DNA of 64,000 bases, from positions 73,992,001 through 74,056,000 of the forward strand of contig CM060831.1 of the NCBI GenBank assembly GCA_030762175.1. The letters run 5' to 3'. Made by a program: the position numbers and the translations under genes. Below are positions 23,491 to 35,411 of the stretch, piece after piece. The DNA is from Metallyticus violacea. Taxonomy: Eukaryota; Arthropoda; Insecta; Mantodea; Metallyticidae. Every line of letters begins with the position of its first letter. Positions within the stretch are counted from its first letter, which is position 1. Below the pieces are notes generated by a model. That model had not been told where the DNA came from. It did no database searches and saw only the letters and a program-made list of their open reading frames with translations.

Positions 23491-24535
23491 AGGGCGTAAG
23501 CACAAACGGTCAACCGTTGAGCAAAACGTTAAAATATGCCCTAAGTTTCTAACAATATAGTTCAAACGTTATCAGGCAAAAACTCTCTATCTCAAATGTT
23601 TAACATTTAACAAATTTTTTCTGTACTATTTATATACCCAGATGTTTGATGTGGATGATAACAAAGTAACAGCTGAGATACCTAGAGAACAAACCCAACA
23701 TTTAAAAAACACCCCATCGCCCTCAGACCTGCAATGCAGCTGAAGGCTTCACAACCAATAATTAGAAGCACTTTTATTTTTTATTTGAAATCATTAATGT
23801 AATATAGTACAAAGATGCAAGACTCAAGATATGCAATATGAGTAAAATATTTAACAAAAATTAATAATAAAACATACCTAAAAATCGAACTAATTCTCAT
23901 AAATTAGCAAAAGTGATTCATGCATCTAAGCTGGAATCAACTAATATAAAAAGTCTTCTATAATTCATTCCTTTGGTCGCAATGAGAAAGTGTCCTGGAA
24001 CCAGTTTTCAAGACTGCCTACATGTTGAAAACATCCAGTTTTTGGCTTCTCCATAAGGGGCTAATAAACCCACGACACTCTCAGCAGAAATTTCCCAAAC
24101 GCTCTGTCACTTGATCTTTGTCATTTGGACTATAGCATGCGGTCGAATTGAAGAACTCAGTTGCTCAAAACCCCCTTAATACACTGATATGGTCTTTCAT
24201 TGTTGTGTTGCCCATTTCCCGACAACCGGCGAGTGGGAAGTTCGAGTGGTAACTGCCGGCGAAACGGAAGTAATATCTGCGCAACTGTTTCAAGCTCTCA
24301 CAAGTACAGCCACTAATAACAATGAAAGTAAATGCGTTCCTTAACACAGGAGTTTTGGGGAATATTCTTCTATAGCCATACATTTTTAGAAAATTGTCAT
24401 TCACAAGCATCAGTTCATATTCCAAAATTGAGTGAATTTAAACTTGAAAGCATACAAGGTTGTTGTGGCCGAATTTCAGGCAGGGAAACCTAACATTAGG
24501 GTAAAGTTCTGTCATTGCATATTCCTTCTCATTTG
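23491..24535. other. Stretch without recognised feature
   Basis: The minus-strand frame 24165-24425 has no recognisable motif. Confidence 0.35.
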
Positions 24536-24539
24536 CACT

Positions 24540-24745
24540 ACAGCGCGGGGCGAGCCTTGGCCTACCGCGGTGGCCTCTGCATCCGTCTTACGACTTCTTT
24601 GGTAGAGGGCTTCAGAATTGTTCTCGGAGCCTGGGTAGGTCCCGTTCCAGACTCCATAACTTGGAAAAAGTCCTAAGTAGGTACCGGGAATCTCCCGGAC
24701 ATTAGTTAGCAATGATAACCACTAGACCAAAGAGGTGGTCGACAT
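24540..24745 (-). repeat. tRNA-derived SINE, SINE-A-like head
   Basis: On the minus strand, cacctctttggtctagtggt is an A-box region like SINE-A. It is followed about 30 bases later by a degenerate B box (gggagattcccgg). The body does not clearly match SINE-A, so it may be a sister family. Confidence 0.5.
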
Positions 24746-25645
24746 TGTACGTTACAGAGAATCAATGATATAGTTATTGATTTATACTTAACTTTTTACT
24801 GATGGTCCCATTTACGATGCAAAATAACAGCTACTGAGGTACAGAAAACCCCAATTTAATACATGAAACCCCCTTTCATGATAATAAGATGCAGTATATT
24901 CATACAGAGTACTATAAATGCAGAAATATATTGCATTGATATCTTACACAATATGGTTTTTATTTATGGAAGAGTTAAAAAATAAAACGTCTGGGATAAA
25001 CCCCCTAGCTTTAGAAAAAAAAAATCATGCAAATGAAAAGATGCCAGAAATGTGTAGATATAGCAGGACATTTTCAACATCTTCTTTCATAAGTTGTGAT
25101 CACTTACGTGATTATTTTCGTTATATTTATCACTTTTATTACTGATTGAAATACAGAAGAGAAATTTCAAGGAGAAAAAAATTGACATTGAGGTTTATAA
25201 TACAAAGAAATATATTCAAATGCGAAACGTTTTGGAAATTCAAAAGTAAATTTTAATAAAATATATTAATTGCGTTTCCTAAATATATTAAAGAAAACGT
25301 TACCCAAATATGAAGAATACGAAATTAAAGGAAAAATGCAAAGTCAGTTTCTAAATCCAAGAATCAAAAACATTATTTCGAAATGAAAAGCAAAACTATT
25401 ATCGTAATAGTAACATCAAGCTTGTATTTTTACTTTATACAATAGAATGTAGTTTTGGTAATTTCATATACTGGTATAATAAAGAGTAAACACTAAGAAC
25501 ACCTTAAACACAACTACTGCAACTGAAATAATTTGAGAAAGTGCAGGGAAATTTTATTTTTGCTTCAGATTAAGTAAATGTTGCCAAATATTGAGTTATT
25601 TCTTCTAAGTTTCAGGTTCATTAATTACTTATCTTTGACTTTTAC
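24746..25645. other. Stretch without recognised feature
   Basis: AT-rich; nothing recognised. Confidence 0.4.
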
Positions 25646-25649
25646 GAAT

Positions 25650-26250
25650 TTTACGTGCAACCTTCCACAAGCCATGAAAACATCTGTGCATCACTACAAG
25701 GATACTCCGTGCTTAACATTAAAAGTTTAACAAAAATATCTCCACAAAAGGTATCCAGAATTATAAATTATAAAATACAATTTGCATTGCATAATTCTGT
25801 TGAAAGCATTTTCTTGGGACCCTGTGCACTTGTCCAGCGTTTCTTCCGCTTTCCAAAGGTCTCTTTCGGAATCGTCATCAGCGGCCTTGTCGCGCGGTCC
25901 TTGATCTCATTCACGGTCTAAAATTTCCCCTTTCATCGTGGAAAAGCCACAAGTCACAAGGAGACAAATCAGGGCTCCAGGGGGACTGGTATTTTGCCAA
26001 AAACCCTGCACGAGACGTGAAGAATGAGCTGGCGCGGTCATTGTGAATGCGGTGGTCATACAGTACACAAGCTCACTCGACGACGTCTCAATGCCGACTG
26101 AGTTGTCCTACAGGAAAGTGACCGTTGATGCATGAAAAGTGAAAATGCTCCAACTACTGCCAAGTTAAAATGTTGCTGAACCATTCATGAGATGTTCAAA
26201 ATGACTGGATAATTTCAGAGTGAATCTCGTATGTTGAAAAAGCACCATAT
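25650..26250 (-). pseudogene. Mariner transposase, C-terminal half, decayed
   Basis: Minus-strand translation over several frames gives TAPAHSSRLVQGF, the remains of the HDNAPAH second-Asp motif. It continues with pieces matching the SPDLxPCDxxLFP block in degraded form (CDLWLF-like in frame-corrected reading), then MTIPKETFGKRKKRWTSAQG, the usual IPKE.F.K....W.KCI..G C-terminal region. Order and spacing fit a mariner. No terminal repeats were confirmed, although a possible end-like sequence (accgggtgtttgtttaaca) lies near 26252. Confidence 0.65.
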
Positions 26251-26785
26251 ACCGGGTGTTTGTTTAACATTAACACCTTGATTATCTGTTAAATAAATGT
26301 TAATGTTGATACTTATTCGCAAGATGAAAATACAGAAGGGATTTATAAATTTAACGTACATATTTCTGGGAAGGGAAGAGTATTATATTAGAGTAAGCAT
26401 TAAGTAAAATAAGATAAAATTAGAACCCTCCATGTTTCTAGTGCAAAAATTTGTCAAGGTATCACAATTGAAAGCTTACACTTCAGGTACAATAATAAAG
26501 TCTACACCATATTTGAAAGATAAGTGATAAGGGTTTAAAATCCTTGTCGATTCACCTAAAATTAAACTATATGAATTCAGAATAAGAAGCAATATTTGTG
26601 AAAATACTGCTGCATTTACCATAATTATCAATGTTAATATTCGTTTCAAGGTGGAAATCGAATGACTAAATTGGAAGTCTCTTACAATAATATGATACAG
26701 GGAGTTATGTTTTCCTAGACGCAAGCAGACGGAACCGAAGTCGCGCAAGTATCTAATTCCGCCACTTATTCTCCTTGCTGTTCTA

Positions 26786-28037
26786 TGAGGGCTGCCCAGA
26801 AAGTAACGCCCCACATTTTTTTTTCTCGGCCGACAACAAGGTTACGAATACGAAACGTTAGGTATGACTTATTTGAAGTTTTCTAAGTGCGTGCGCAAAA
26901 TTTCCGTTTCCTCCGACAGATAGCGTCGCTGCAGCAATGTTTCAAAATGACGTCTGAAGTGATGTACGTTACAAGCAGCGTGTCGTCATTGAATTTCTCA
27001 TTGTGGAGAAAGAAACTGTAGGGAATGTTCACAAACGTTTGTGTGAAGTCTATGGAGCATCTGCAGTCGACAGAAGTACAGTTGGGGCTGGACACAGAGG
27101 GTGAGCCCGCCAGAAAGCGGTTCGCGGAGCTCCAAGATTTGCTGCTTGTTGCAGGGTGCTGATGTTTTCATTACGACTCGGCAGTTGACGCTGAAGCTGT
27201 CAATCAGCAAAGGAAGCGCGTATGCAATTATCCGCACTCTTGATTACTCAAGTGTGTGCAATATGAGTTCCGCACTGTCTTAGGGCGAAACAAAATCTCA
27301 CAGAAAAAAACACTTCTTCTGAATTGTTGCAACGTTTAAAAGCTGAGGGGGATGCCTTCTTGTCCCGGAATGTGACAGGTGATGAAACCCGAGTTTATCA
27401 TTTTCAGCCCGAAACAAAACGACAATCGATGGAATGGCGTCAGCCTCGCTCTCCAAACTCAAAGCTACTACTCCCACCCGGTGAGGTCATGATCATTGTG
27501 TTTTGGGAATGAGAGAGAGGGTGTGATACTTATTGATATGAAGCCAAGAGGCAGTATCATTAATTCAGAAGCATGCGTCAACACATTAACCAAACTCAAG
27601 AAGCGCTTCCAGAGACTTCGGCGCCATAAAAAACAGGATGTATTTTTGATTCAACACGATAACACTTGGCGTCACACAAGTTTGAGGACTTCTGAACATA
27701 TCACGAAACAAGGTTGGGCAATGTTACTCCATCTACCCTACAGCGCTGTTCTAGCTCCCTCGGACTTGTACTTGTTTGGGCCATTAAAAGGTGGCATTCA
27801 TGGAAGACATTATGAGGTCGACAAGGAGGGGATTCGCGCATTGAAGACCAGAACAAGGATTGGTATCAACAGGACATACACGCCCTTGAGTCTCGCTGGA
27901 GAAGGGCATAGAACAGGAAGGAGGTTATGTGGAAAATAGGGTGTTAGATAAAACATTATTTTTTCATGTGTGGAATTTTCTTTGTGTATAATTGTTAAAG
28001 AAAAAAATGTGGGACATTACTTTCTGGGCGACCCTCG
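26786..28037 (+). mobile_element. Full-length mariner element with TA flanks (MLE-3)
   Basis: TA at 26784-26785 precedes tgagggctgcccagaaagta, and TA at 28038-28039 follows the right end, which in reverse reads cgagggtcgcccagaaagta. The inverted repeats continue to a shared ccccacattttttt-like run, about 38 bp with about 33 matches. The length of 1252 bp is normal for a complete mariner. Its transposase gene is present throughout but frameshifted, so the element is non-autonomous now. It is one of the better preserved elements here, which suggests a relatively recent insertion. Confidence 0.9.
26935..27939 (+). pseudogene. MLE-3 mariner transposase, frameshifted, catalytic Asp codons kept
   Basis: The N-terminal helix-turn-helix reads VIEFLIVEKETVGNVHKRL then EVYGASAVDRSTVG. 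The catalytic domain is in two frames: 27324-27512, with VTGDETRVYHF (first Asp, about 27381), and 27496-27939, with IQHDN (second Asp, about 27658) and LAPSDLYLF (third Asp, about 27763). There are 34 residues between the last two, the DD34D spacing of mariner. A frameshift near 27505 separates the two parts, further stops lie at 27110-27320, and the C-terminal end (SRWRRA, then EQEGGYVEN) is also shifted. Not functional as it stands. Confidence 0.85.
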
Positions 28038-28173
28038 TACTTGCACAACTTTGATCAATATTATCATGCACTCAGAATTAGTCTTGTCTTATAAAAAATA
28101 TTAACTTGTGTTATAGGAGCAATTCAGGTTAATTTTAATACACTCAAATAAAAGTTGCATTCACTTCCTATAG

Positions 28174-28743
28174 CTATACTTGCAAAATTCCTCCAACCTG
28201 CTCTGATGATATTCTACAATTTGGAAGTAATCTGTAGACTTTTTTTGTACTAACATTATTCATGCTTAAATGTTTATAAATAATTCGAAGGACTGATGTT
28301 TTATAAAGGCCCAATCTTGCTGCTATTTCTGTAACTTTGAGCCGCTGGTCTTCCATAATTTCTCCTCCCACAAGAGCCAGCAATGCTTTCAGGAGTGAGC
28401 ACCTCCAAGAGCCGATGTGCGCTCTCTTCGTCTTCAATGCTTTATCGAGCATTTCTAAAAGTTTGGCCTATTCTTTTACGGTAGGATATGAGGGGGGTGC
28501 TACCATCCAATTGTTAAATTCATTCTGAGTAAGTCCTTCTTTTGTGTAGAACTTAATAACAGCTCGATACTCCAGCATGTCACAATCTTTTTCACATAGC
28601 CTTCTTTATGCAACTATATCTGAATAACTGAACACAGCGGAGGATAAGTTACAGCTGCAATTATTTTACTTAACAAATAAGGAATGACACCAGATAAGGA
28701 GTTTGTGAATGCGATAATCCGGAAACTTATGGACCTATCCTCG
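28174..28743 (-). mobile_element. MLE-2 family copy, 3' truncated
   Basis: The left end, at the high-coordinate side, reads cgaggataggtccataagtt then tccgga on the minus strand. It is followed outward by TA at 28744-28745. This matches the MLE-2 end at 20969. The transposase frame 28174-28452 has EIMEDQRLKVTEIAARLGLY, nearly the same as MLE-2 at 21.2 kb. The copy breaks off after about 100 codons; no other end is found before the neighbouring mariner at 28037. Confidence 0.8.
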
Positions 28744-28745
28744 TA

Positions 28746-29771
28746 AATCATAGCAGGTTTGTGGGGGGGGGTCGATATAATAGTACTACAGTTATTGTCG
28801 CATAATACAGTTTGTTGCTAGTGACTGGTGAATTTTTGCAGAGGTACATTCAATGAATGCACAATTAAGGCGGGCATTTGTAACATATGCTTTTCCAAAA
28901 TGTGTGAATTGATTTATTTCGTTAATTGCTATGGATAGTTTATATTGGCTAATTAGTTGAAACCATAAACGGAAATTAGTGGCAAAGTATCTCACGTGCA
29001 ATCAATAATTTTACGAATTCAGGTAGTGAAGTGCAGAATACCAACATTTCACTTTTCTGCTTGAAATAATGAGAATGAAATATCATAAAATAGACATTAA
29101 TAGTACAAAAGTTCTGAAACACATCTCATTTCTTACAATTTCTAGTTAAGCCCTAAGTAAATGTGCCTCAGTTTTCCTTTGCTCACTCCAAATGCAGTCG
29201 ATGAAGAGCCTAAAAATAGATTAGAGTAATCCGGTAGTTTTCGCGCGATGTACGAGGAGATTTAAGTTTCGAGCAGGCAGTCGGATAATCCCCGGAGGGA
29301 AGAAGGGTGCGTATTGATTGCTAAAAAAGGGAGCAGGAATTCGTGAACTTTGCTGCACCGAGGAGGAAAGCAACGTCCGCCTATCAAAAAGCAGTAAACT
29401 TAATGATCCGTACAAGGGAAATGAAACGGAGGAGAGGCAAAGCTGGACAGAATTGTTTCAGTGCTGAAGTTGGCACACTTGCATACTTTTTGCGTATCAT
29501 TCTACCCAGCCAACCATTAACAAAGACGTTATTTATTACCAGCATGATAATAAGTAGTTATTTACTCTTCTAGCATTTTTATCTGTTGGGGAATAGAGAG
29601 AAGAAGGTTTAAACTTGTTTCTTTAGCTGTGGGAATATGCATACTTATATTTTTTTCCTTTTATTGAAAACAGGTGTTAAAATCATGAAGCCTTAAAAAA
29701 AAAAAAAAGATTCAAACACTGACACCATTCTCATTGGCAATCATAAAGTAAAATGAATTATTATATGCAAA
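28746..29771. other. Stretch without recognised feature
   Basis: A GC-richer patch at 29240-29460 is open on both strands (29221-29415 minus, 29343-29573 plus). Neither peptide is recognised. Confidence 0.35.
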
Positions 29772-30640
29772 ATGGTTTTCCGGAGCAAACAAGTATTAAT
29801 TCAATCGTCATCTTTACTATTTAATCTGTTTGTAGACGACTTAGTAGACCTAGTGGTATTGGAGAGTATAGAAGCACCCGTACTAGGCGATGTTTACGTG
29901 CCAGCGATTTTATATGGAGATGACATGGTACGATGCTCAACAGCGATTAACGAATTGCAGCGGGGACTTAACAGAGTGCAGACTTATTGGGAAGAATAAC
30001 TGTTCATAGTTAACGTAAATAAAACAAAAATAACGATGCTGTGGTCAGATCCAAGATGACATATGTCGCGGAAATTTTCTAGTGGGAGAAAACGGAGAAT
30101 CTGGATCAAGCGAGAACGCGTATTTTGATGTGCTTTTGGGTTAGGGACGAGTGAGAGGAACTGCAGAAATAAAAGGGAATTTGTAGCTTCTAGTGACGCA
30201 ATGGAATGTAAAATTACAGCGGTGAAGTATTAGCTGGGTATTATTCTGGAGATCAATCGTCAATTAGATTGGAAGGCAATGACATGGCGAGAAAGGGGTT
30301 GGAAACCATCGTGTTGGGTAGGAATTTAACAGCGAGTCACGTGTGGAGGAAGGCCAAGAACTGCCTGAAGGATATGGACAGTCAGCATACAAGATCTCTT
30401 TGGAAGAGCAAACGGGAATAAAATCTACTTGAGGGAAGAAGTAGTACATCAAAACAGGAGCCAGACTCATTAAACAGGGACTCGCGTGCTTTAGACTTGG
30501 AGCATGGCTGCAGATCACAATCTCAAGTGAAAATGGACTGAAAATTTGCCCTTTATGTGAGGAGGAGGAATCGTGGTCGAACATTCTAGCGAACTGAGGC
30601 ACAAAGACTAAGTACCTACAGACTCTAACAGACGGCAAGG
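29772..30640 (+). pseudogene. LINE ORF2: reverse transcriptase end and C-terminal zinc knuckle
   Basis: The frame 29772-29999 gives SSLLFNLFVDDLVDLV and, further on, VPAILYGDDMVRCSTAINEL. This is the reverse transcriptase YxDD box (YGDD here) with its usual upstream LFN.F..DL motif. Beyond a stop at 30000, frame-shifted pieces continue: VNKTKI, then LGIILEINRQLDWK, then FRLGAWLQITISSENGLKIC with CPLC and EEESW. That last part is the C-terminal Cys/His knuckle of non-LTR elements. The 5' part of the element is missing. It is dead, from a LINE clade I do not name with certainty. Confidence 0.8.
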
Positions 30641-30767
30641 GGTATGCTCGGCTCTGCTGGTAGGCAAGGACATCTAAGGCCTGAAAAAATGTATGACGTA
30701 TAGTTACGATATTGTATTCACTTGTTCTATTGACACAGTGGGAGGGGTTGTATGCTTTGCATGTTTA

Positions 30768-30851
30768 CATTATTATTATTATCATCATCATCATCATCAT
30801 TATTATCATCATCATTATTATTATTATTATTATCATCATTATTATTATTAT
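30768..30851. repeat. Compound (ATT/ATC)n microsatellite, 84 bp
   Basis: Blocks of tat/tca trinucleotides alternate. It gives poly-Ile or poly-Tyr/His frames that are not genes. It lies just beyond the 3' end of the LINE remnant and may derive from its tail. Confidence 0.9.
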
Positions 30852-32100
30852 AACTACTTTACACAATGGAGGTACAATTTATTTACTAATTTATTTAAGA
30901 AATGTAATTTTTTGTGTATTATGAAAGGTAAGTACAGCCAGGTTGACCCGTGAGAAGGTTGTAAAGTTAATATCATGTATGTTAATTTGCATATATACAC
31001 TCATTCATCCACTCCATATTTGCTGCGGTTGACGCACTTGCTATATTAAATGTTATTGAAAAAAAACAATTTTTCATGGAATGAATTAATCGAATCTTAC
31101 ATTAGTAATCTGTCTACGCAGATAACCTGGTATGTCACAGATATGTGCAGAATATTTTTAGCACTGTGGAGTAGCGACAGGGTGTAAAGACCTTTGCCTG
31201 TGCCAATTAGTTCAAGGCACCATTAGCGAGAGCGGCATTAAGTAAACCAAGGTCAGCAATGGCAGAACTGTTCGCTAAATAAGACGTGGTAAAGGGCCGG
31301 AGGACACAGAGCGTTAATGCAGTATAGTGAAAGGAAACCTTGCTCATGAAGAACGAATGTAGGTTACCCGGACTTCAATTAGTAATATACGATTTCGCAG
31401 AAGTATTTTAAAAATATGAAATATTTTATATCCGCATGACTACATGCAGTTTTACAGAACATTTTAAAACAAGTGTCCCGCCAGCACACCGTGATGTCAC
31501 AATGCAATTGTGTAGCAGGTTGTCATAAAAATGTTTGTACATTTCTAATCACTGCGACACAGAGGTAGAATTGCTTCAACTGCCACAAAACAAGTAAACG
31601 CTACTGTTTGTAGATACAGCCTTAACTGATCACATGAAGTTAGAATTTATCCAATTAAAACGAAATTGTAATTAATTACTACTGTTTTGTAGAAGTGAAA
31701 ATTGGATGTTAACAACTCAATTAAAACAAGAAGTGTTTTTTTTTTCTTTTTTGCAACAAGAGAAGCAATGAAACTGGAGAAGAACTAAACGTTCAGAATA
31801 GTATATAAGACTTAAATAATAGATTATATTTTTTTAATTATATGAATTTTTTATTATTCGTAGGCTTGTCATATTATACAGAAAATTTTTTCCTTTTTTT
31901 TTTTTGTCACTAAGTTTTGCATTTTTGCCAGATTTTCTGTCAGGATATGAAAGAAAATTAAAGAATTTCAGATAAAAAATTAACAAATCTATATAATTTA
32001 ACAACAATAAGGGACTAAGACTTTTTGGTAAATATTACAGCTCCTATTAAAAAAATCAGGTTCTTAATAAATTACATTGTTAGTATTGGTAAACAAATCA
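30852..32100. other. Stretch without recognised feature
   Basis: AT-rich; T tracts near 31738 and 31890. Nothing recognised. Confidence 0.4.
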
Positions 32101-32200
32101 ATTCCATGGTCTAGTGGTCAGTGTTTCTGGCTAATACTAGTGGAATCGAATACCTTAGCAAGATTTCCTTAGCACCCATGGTATGGTTACAGGGGATATG
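32101..32200 (+). repeat. tRNA-derived SINE head
   Basis: ccatggtctagtggtcagtg (A box), then about 30 bases, then tggaatcgaatacc (B box). The head resembles SINE-A. The body beyond is not matched. Confidence 0.5.
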
Positions 32201-32577
32201 CCCGAAATTCTACGAGAATAAGGCCCCGTAATTGGGGAAAAACATATTTTCTAAACAAAATTGAAAGTTTAGAAATTGTGCGTCTTCATGTACAAGATCA
32301 CAACATTCTCAAAGCTTAAATACGGATTTCAAGATTGATTTTATCATAATAAAATTTCTATATTCCATTTTAATGTTGAGAAAATATAAACTTGATGATG
32401 TTTGAATTTTAGATCTTTGTTCAAATTTGCAAAGCAATTACCCTAAGCTTAATTTTATATCTAGGATCCTAGGCAAAAGAGTACAATTTTTTTCATAAAC
32501 TAAAACTAATTGAACTTTAAAAGCTTAAAATGGCCTGATAAAACAACCTGAATTTTAAAAATATTTTTTCTCTTAGT

Positions 32578-32838
32578 TTTTTTTTTTTTTTTTTTTTGAA
32601 TAGCGTTAACGCCCCTCATGCGGTGAACACTGTTGATACATGAGATGAAATGATATATTTGGGAAGTACTTTTAAGGAAGGAAACGTTCTAGGCCTAAGT
32701 TTACGGTACCTGCCCGACATTTGCCATTTATGAGGAAAAACTCTTCAGGGGGGTTGGTCCTGGTGCGATTTGAACCACAGACCTCCCACTCACGAGTCTG
32801 CGCTTTAACGACCTCGGCCACCCGTGGCGGTTTAGAAA
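32578..32838 (-). repeat. SINE-B copy with A tail
   Basis: On the minus strand the tRNA-Leu/Ser-like head gccgaggtcgttaaagcgca is at the high-coordinate end. The body contains tgccatttatgag-type and aggcctagaacg-type segments shared with 63485-63775. The 3' end is followed by a run of about 19 A (T on the plus strand, 32578-32596). Confidence 0.85.
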
Positions 32839-33785
32839 AGGTGAGAACATATTTATTTAGCATTTAACTTAAATAATTAATAATTTAATAATATTAAATA
32901 GTTTACTCTTTCTTTTAAAAGGCTAAGAATAAATTCAATGTTGAACAAAGTATTATATTTTTATCGTAATTGCATATAATTGTTCAACAATGAAGCACCG
33001 CTAATATTAACCAGTTTGATTACATATTTCATCGACAGCTACCTCCTAAAATGCCCCAAAAATCAACAGATATGTGTATGGGTTGATTTTGACATGGTCA
33101 TTGTAGAAATAATTACGCAGAATAGGAATATTTGAAAAGAACGCTTGTAATATATGACAGATTTATGGATAGATACAGTACATTTGCAAAATCAACTTAC
33201 ATGTGTACAAGGGTTTATGGAGGAACAAAACTCAAGGCATTGAAAAGTTATAATGAGTCAATAATGATAAAGTGTAATGTGTATTTCGTATCGAAGACCC
33301 GAATGGGCTTGAAAATTTTTAGAAAACCACTGCCTGAGATGATCTAACCATTGCGGAATGGAAGGTGGATAAATGTTGAACATATTTATAATTAAAAGCA
33401 AATATTATTTACGAAAAGAAAGGTTGCACCATATTAGCTTAAAATAAAATTAGCATCTCCCCCTGAGGTGCCAATTAAAGTTCTTCAGATTTTTTTAACT
33501 TAACTCTAACCCCTCAAGTATTCCCATTATTGTATTGGGCTTACGGCCGCTGATTTCCCTTATAACTTACAAATTCAGTAAAGTTTGACACGGACATAAC
33601 TTGGCGTGTGAGAAGCATGGCAGTTAAGGCCCATTACGTATTCATTTTCCTATACGATGAACTGACTGGGCAGTTGGTACAGTATTGTCAACAAAAATCA
33701 TCCCTGTATACTACTACCAACACAGTACGTGCAATACGATATGAACAGTACACAGTGCAACAGTGAGGCAGGATAACAAAACAAA
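32839..33785. other. Stretch without recognised feature
   Basis: Nothing recognised. Confidence 0.4.
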
Positions 33786-33790
33786 CTCAC

Positions 33791-34011
33791 TCATTTTCTT
33801 GCATTGGTTCCGGCGGCTTGTCAATGCACATTCCAGAACAATGGATCACAGATGGTTCCCCAATAAGGTATGATGTGCATTTTCGTGCCACGTTATTGGC
33901 TCCATTTTCTTCCATACGACCGTTAATACAGCAGTACTCATTAAAATCATTCATGAACTTGTGCATCAGTTCGACCACGAGAAACTCCGATTGGCATTAC
34001 CTCACAAGATG
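33791..34011 (-). CDS. Candidate exon, unknown protein
   Basis: On the minus strand, cttttctgcttttcctttcag is a strong acceptor ending at 34012. About 220 bases later, GTGAGT starts at 33790, a strong donor. Most of the segment is open in one frame, containing ELMHKFMNDFNEYCC and further Cys residues (NVARKCTSYLIGEP, VIHCSGMC). An in-frame stop lies 13 bases after the acceptor. The exon could therefore be coding only from an internal ATG (about 33966), as a 5' UTR/start exon, or not at all. The family is not recognised. The splice signals are the main support. Confidence 0.3.
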
Positions 34012-34455
34012 CTGAAAGGAAAAGCAGAAAAGGTTTAGAAGGAAACTGAGGCATTGCTGGTGGATATCTTTCGTAAAATGGAGAACCGTTTAGAAGTTGA
34101 TATTGATGCCCATGGCAATCATTTTAATCCTGTCTATAAAAGTACCATCTTCTCATACCCCAAAAGTAGTTGTCAGATGTCAAGGAACAAAACCTATTAG
34201 TTTGACACTCACAAGCGATATTCAGGGCTGAGAGCGAATGAAACATTCCCAGTAATGCCTGGGAAAAATCAGAACAATAAATTTTTGAAGATTAATTATA
34301 TGGACCTTAATATAATTCAACCTATAACTAGGATACTAGAATAATACACTCCGTGCAAACTCAACATTTGGTAGCACCAGATAGTTTTCAACGTTACTTT
34401 GACAACATGAAGGCTGTTGTGGGTCGGTGTGCATGGTTATGAATGTGTATGAGGA
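34012..34455. other. Stretch without recognised feature
   Basis: Nothing recognised. Confidence 0.35.
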
Positions 34456-34459
34456 CTAA

Positions 34460-35320
34460 CTTCGTGCTTAAATTCGTAAACGAGCATTCAAATTGAGAAA
34501 AACGAATTTCATGTATTGATAAAAGGAAACACCCACAGAAACTATGACGAAATGAACAAACATTAAATGAATCTGCATTTTCACTGAAAATACTGTTTGA
34601 ATGTGGCTGAACGAGCACAAGCGATGCGGGCTTTTCCGCACATTCTTTCGAGCTAACGACTTGGGAAATGATTTTAAAAATACACGAAATGTGCTGAATG
34701 ATCGGAGACTGACGGTGCGAAATATTGTCAAAGCTAGGGCATTTCTGAAGAACAGGTAAGTAATATTTTGTGTAGTCATTTGCAAATGAAAAAGCAATCG
34801 CCCAGTGGATGCCGTGTATGCTAACGATTATTTTGAGCTATTTAATCGAAATCAAAATGAATTTCGGAGACGGTATGTGACAGTGGACAAAACATGGATC
34901 CGCCACTACACACCAGAAACAAATGAGTGGGTTGCAACCGAAGAAAGCGCTCTTATAGACAAAAACAATCGCTTCAGCAGGAAAGGTGGTGGTGGCTGGT
35001 TTTGAGTTTGCCACGGTGTAATAAATGACTATTTGAAAATGGGCAAAACTATAACCGGTGAATATTAGTTATGCTACTGGAGCAATTAAACGATACGCCG
35101 TCACTGAACGAAGAAAAACACCCTGTTCCATTATGATAACGCGCTAATCTGAAATTATTGGGCTTAACATATAAATCCTTCCTCTTCCCTCTTACTCCAC
35201 GTGTTTGGCTCCCTCGCTCTATTTCCTGTTTTTTAACATGAAGAAACGGCAAGCAGAAAAGAAACTCACATGAAATGAACAGGGTCACTTAAAGAAAGTG
35301 TGTTTTGCATAGCTAAAAAC
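34460..35320 (+). pseudogene. Mariner transposase, heavily decayed
   Basis: The frame 34805-35005 contains DYFELFNRNQNEFRRRYVTV followed by DKTWIRHYTPETNEW. This is the segment up to and past the first catalytic Asp of mariner transposases, with V(D)ETWIHYYTPET as the family form. Further on, degraded pieces fit GKTITGEY and LFHYDNA (second Asp region), and a SPDLAPSD-like region is barely readable near 35200. Many stops. Upstream, at 34640-34760, is a weak helix-turn-helix-like part. No terminal repeats were found. It is followed closely by the GT microsatellite. Confidence 0.6.
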
Positions 35321-35343
35321 TTGAAATAAACGCATTCAAGGAA

Positions 35344-35346
<3 letters not shown>

Positions 35347-35408
<62 letters not shown>
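35347..35408. repeat. (GT)31 microsatellite
   Basis: 62 bp without interruption. Confidence 0.97.

Positions 35409-35411
<3 letters not shown>

Noticed and set aside
30693..30953. Open frames rich in Tyr/His or Ile
   Set aside because: They are translations of the ATT/ATC microsatellite, not genes.
34740..34765. Plus-strand CAG|GTAAGT as a second recursive splice site
   Set aside because: No pyrimidine tract before it, and it lies within a decayed mariner transposase. At best a chance donor.
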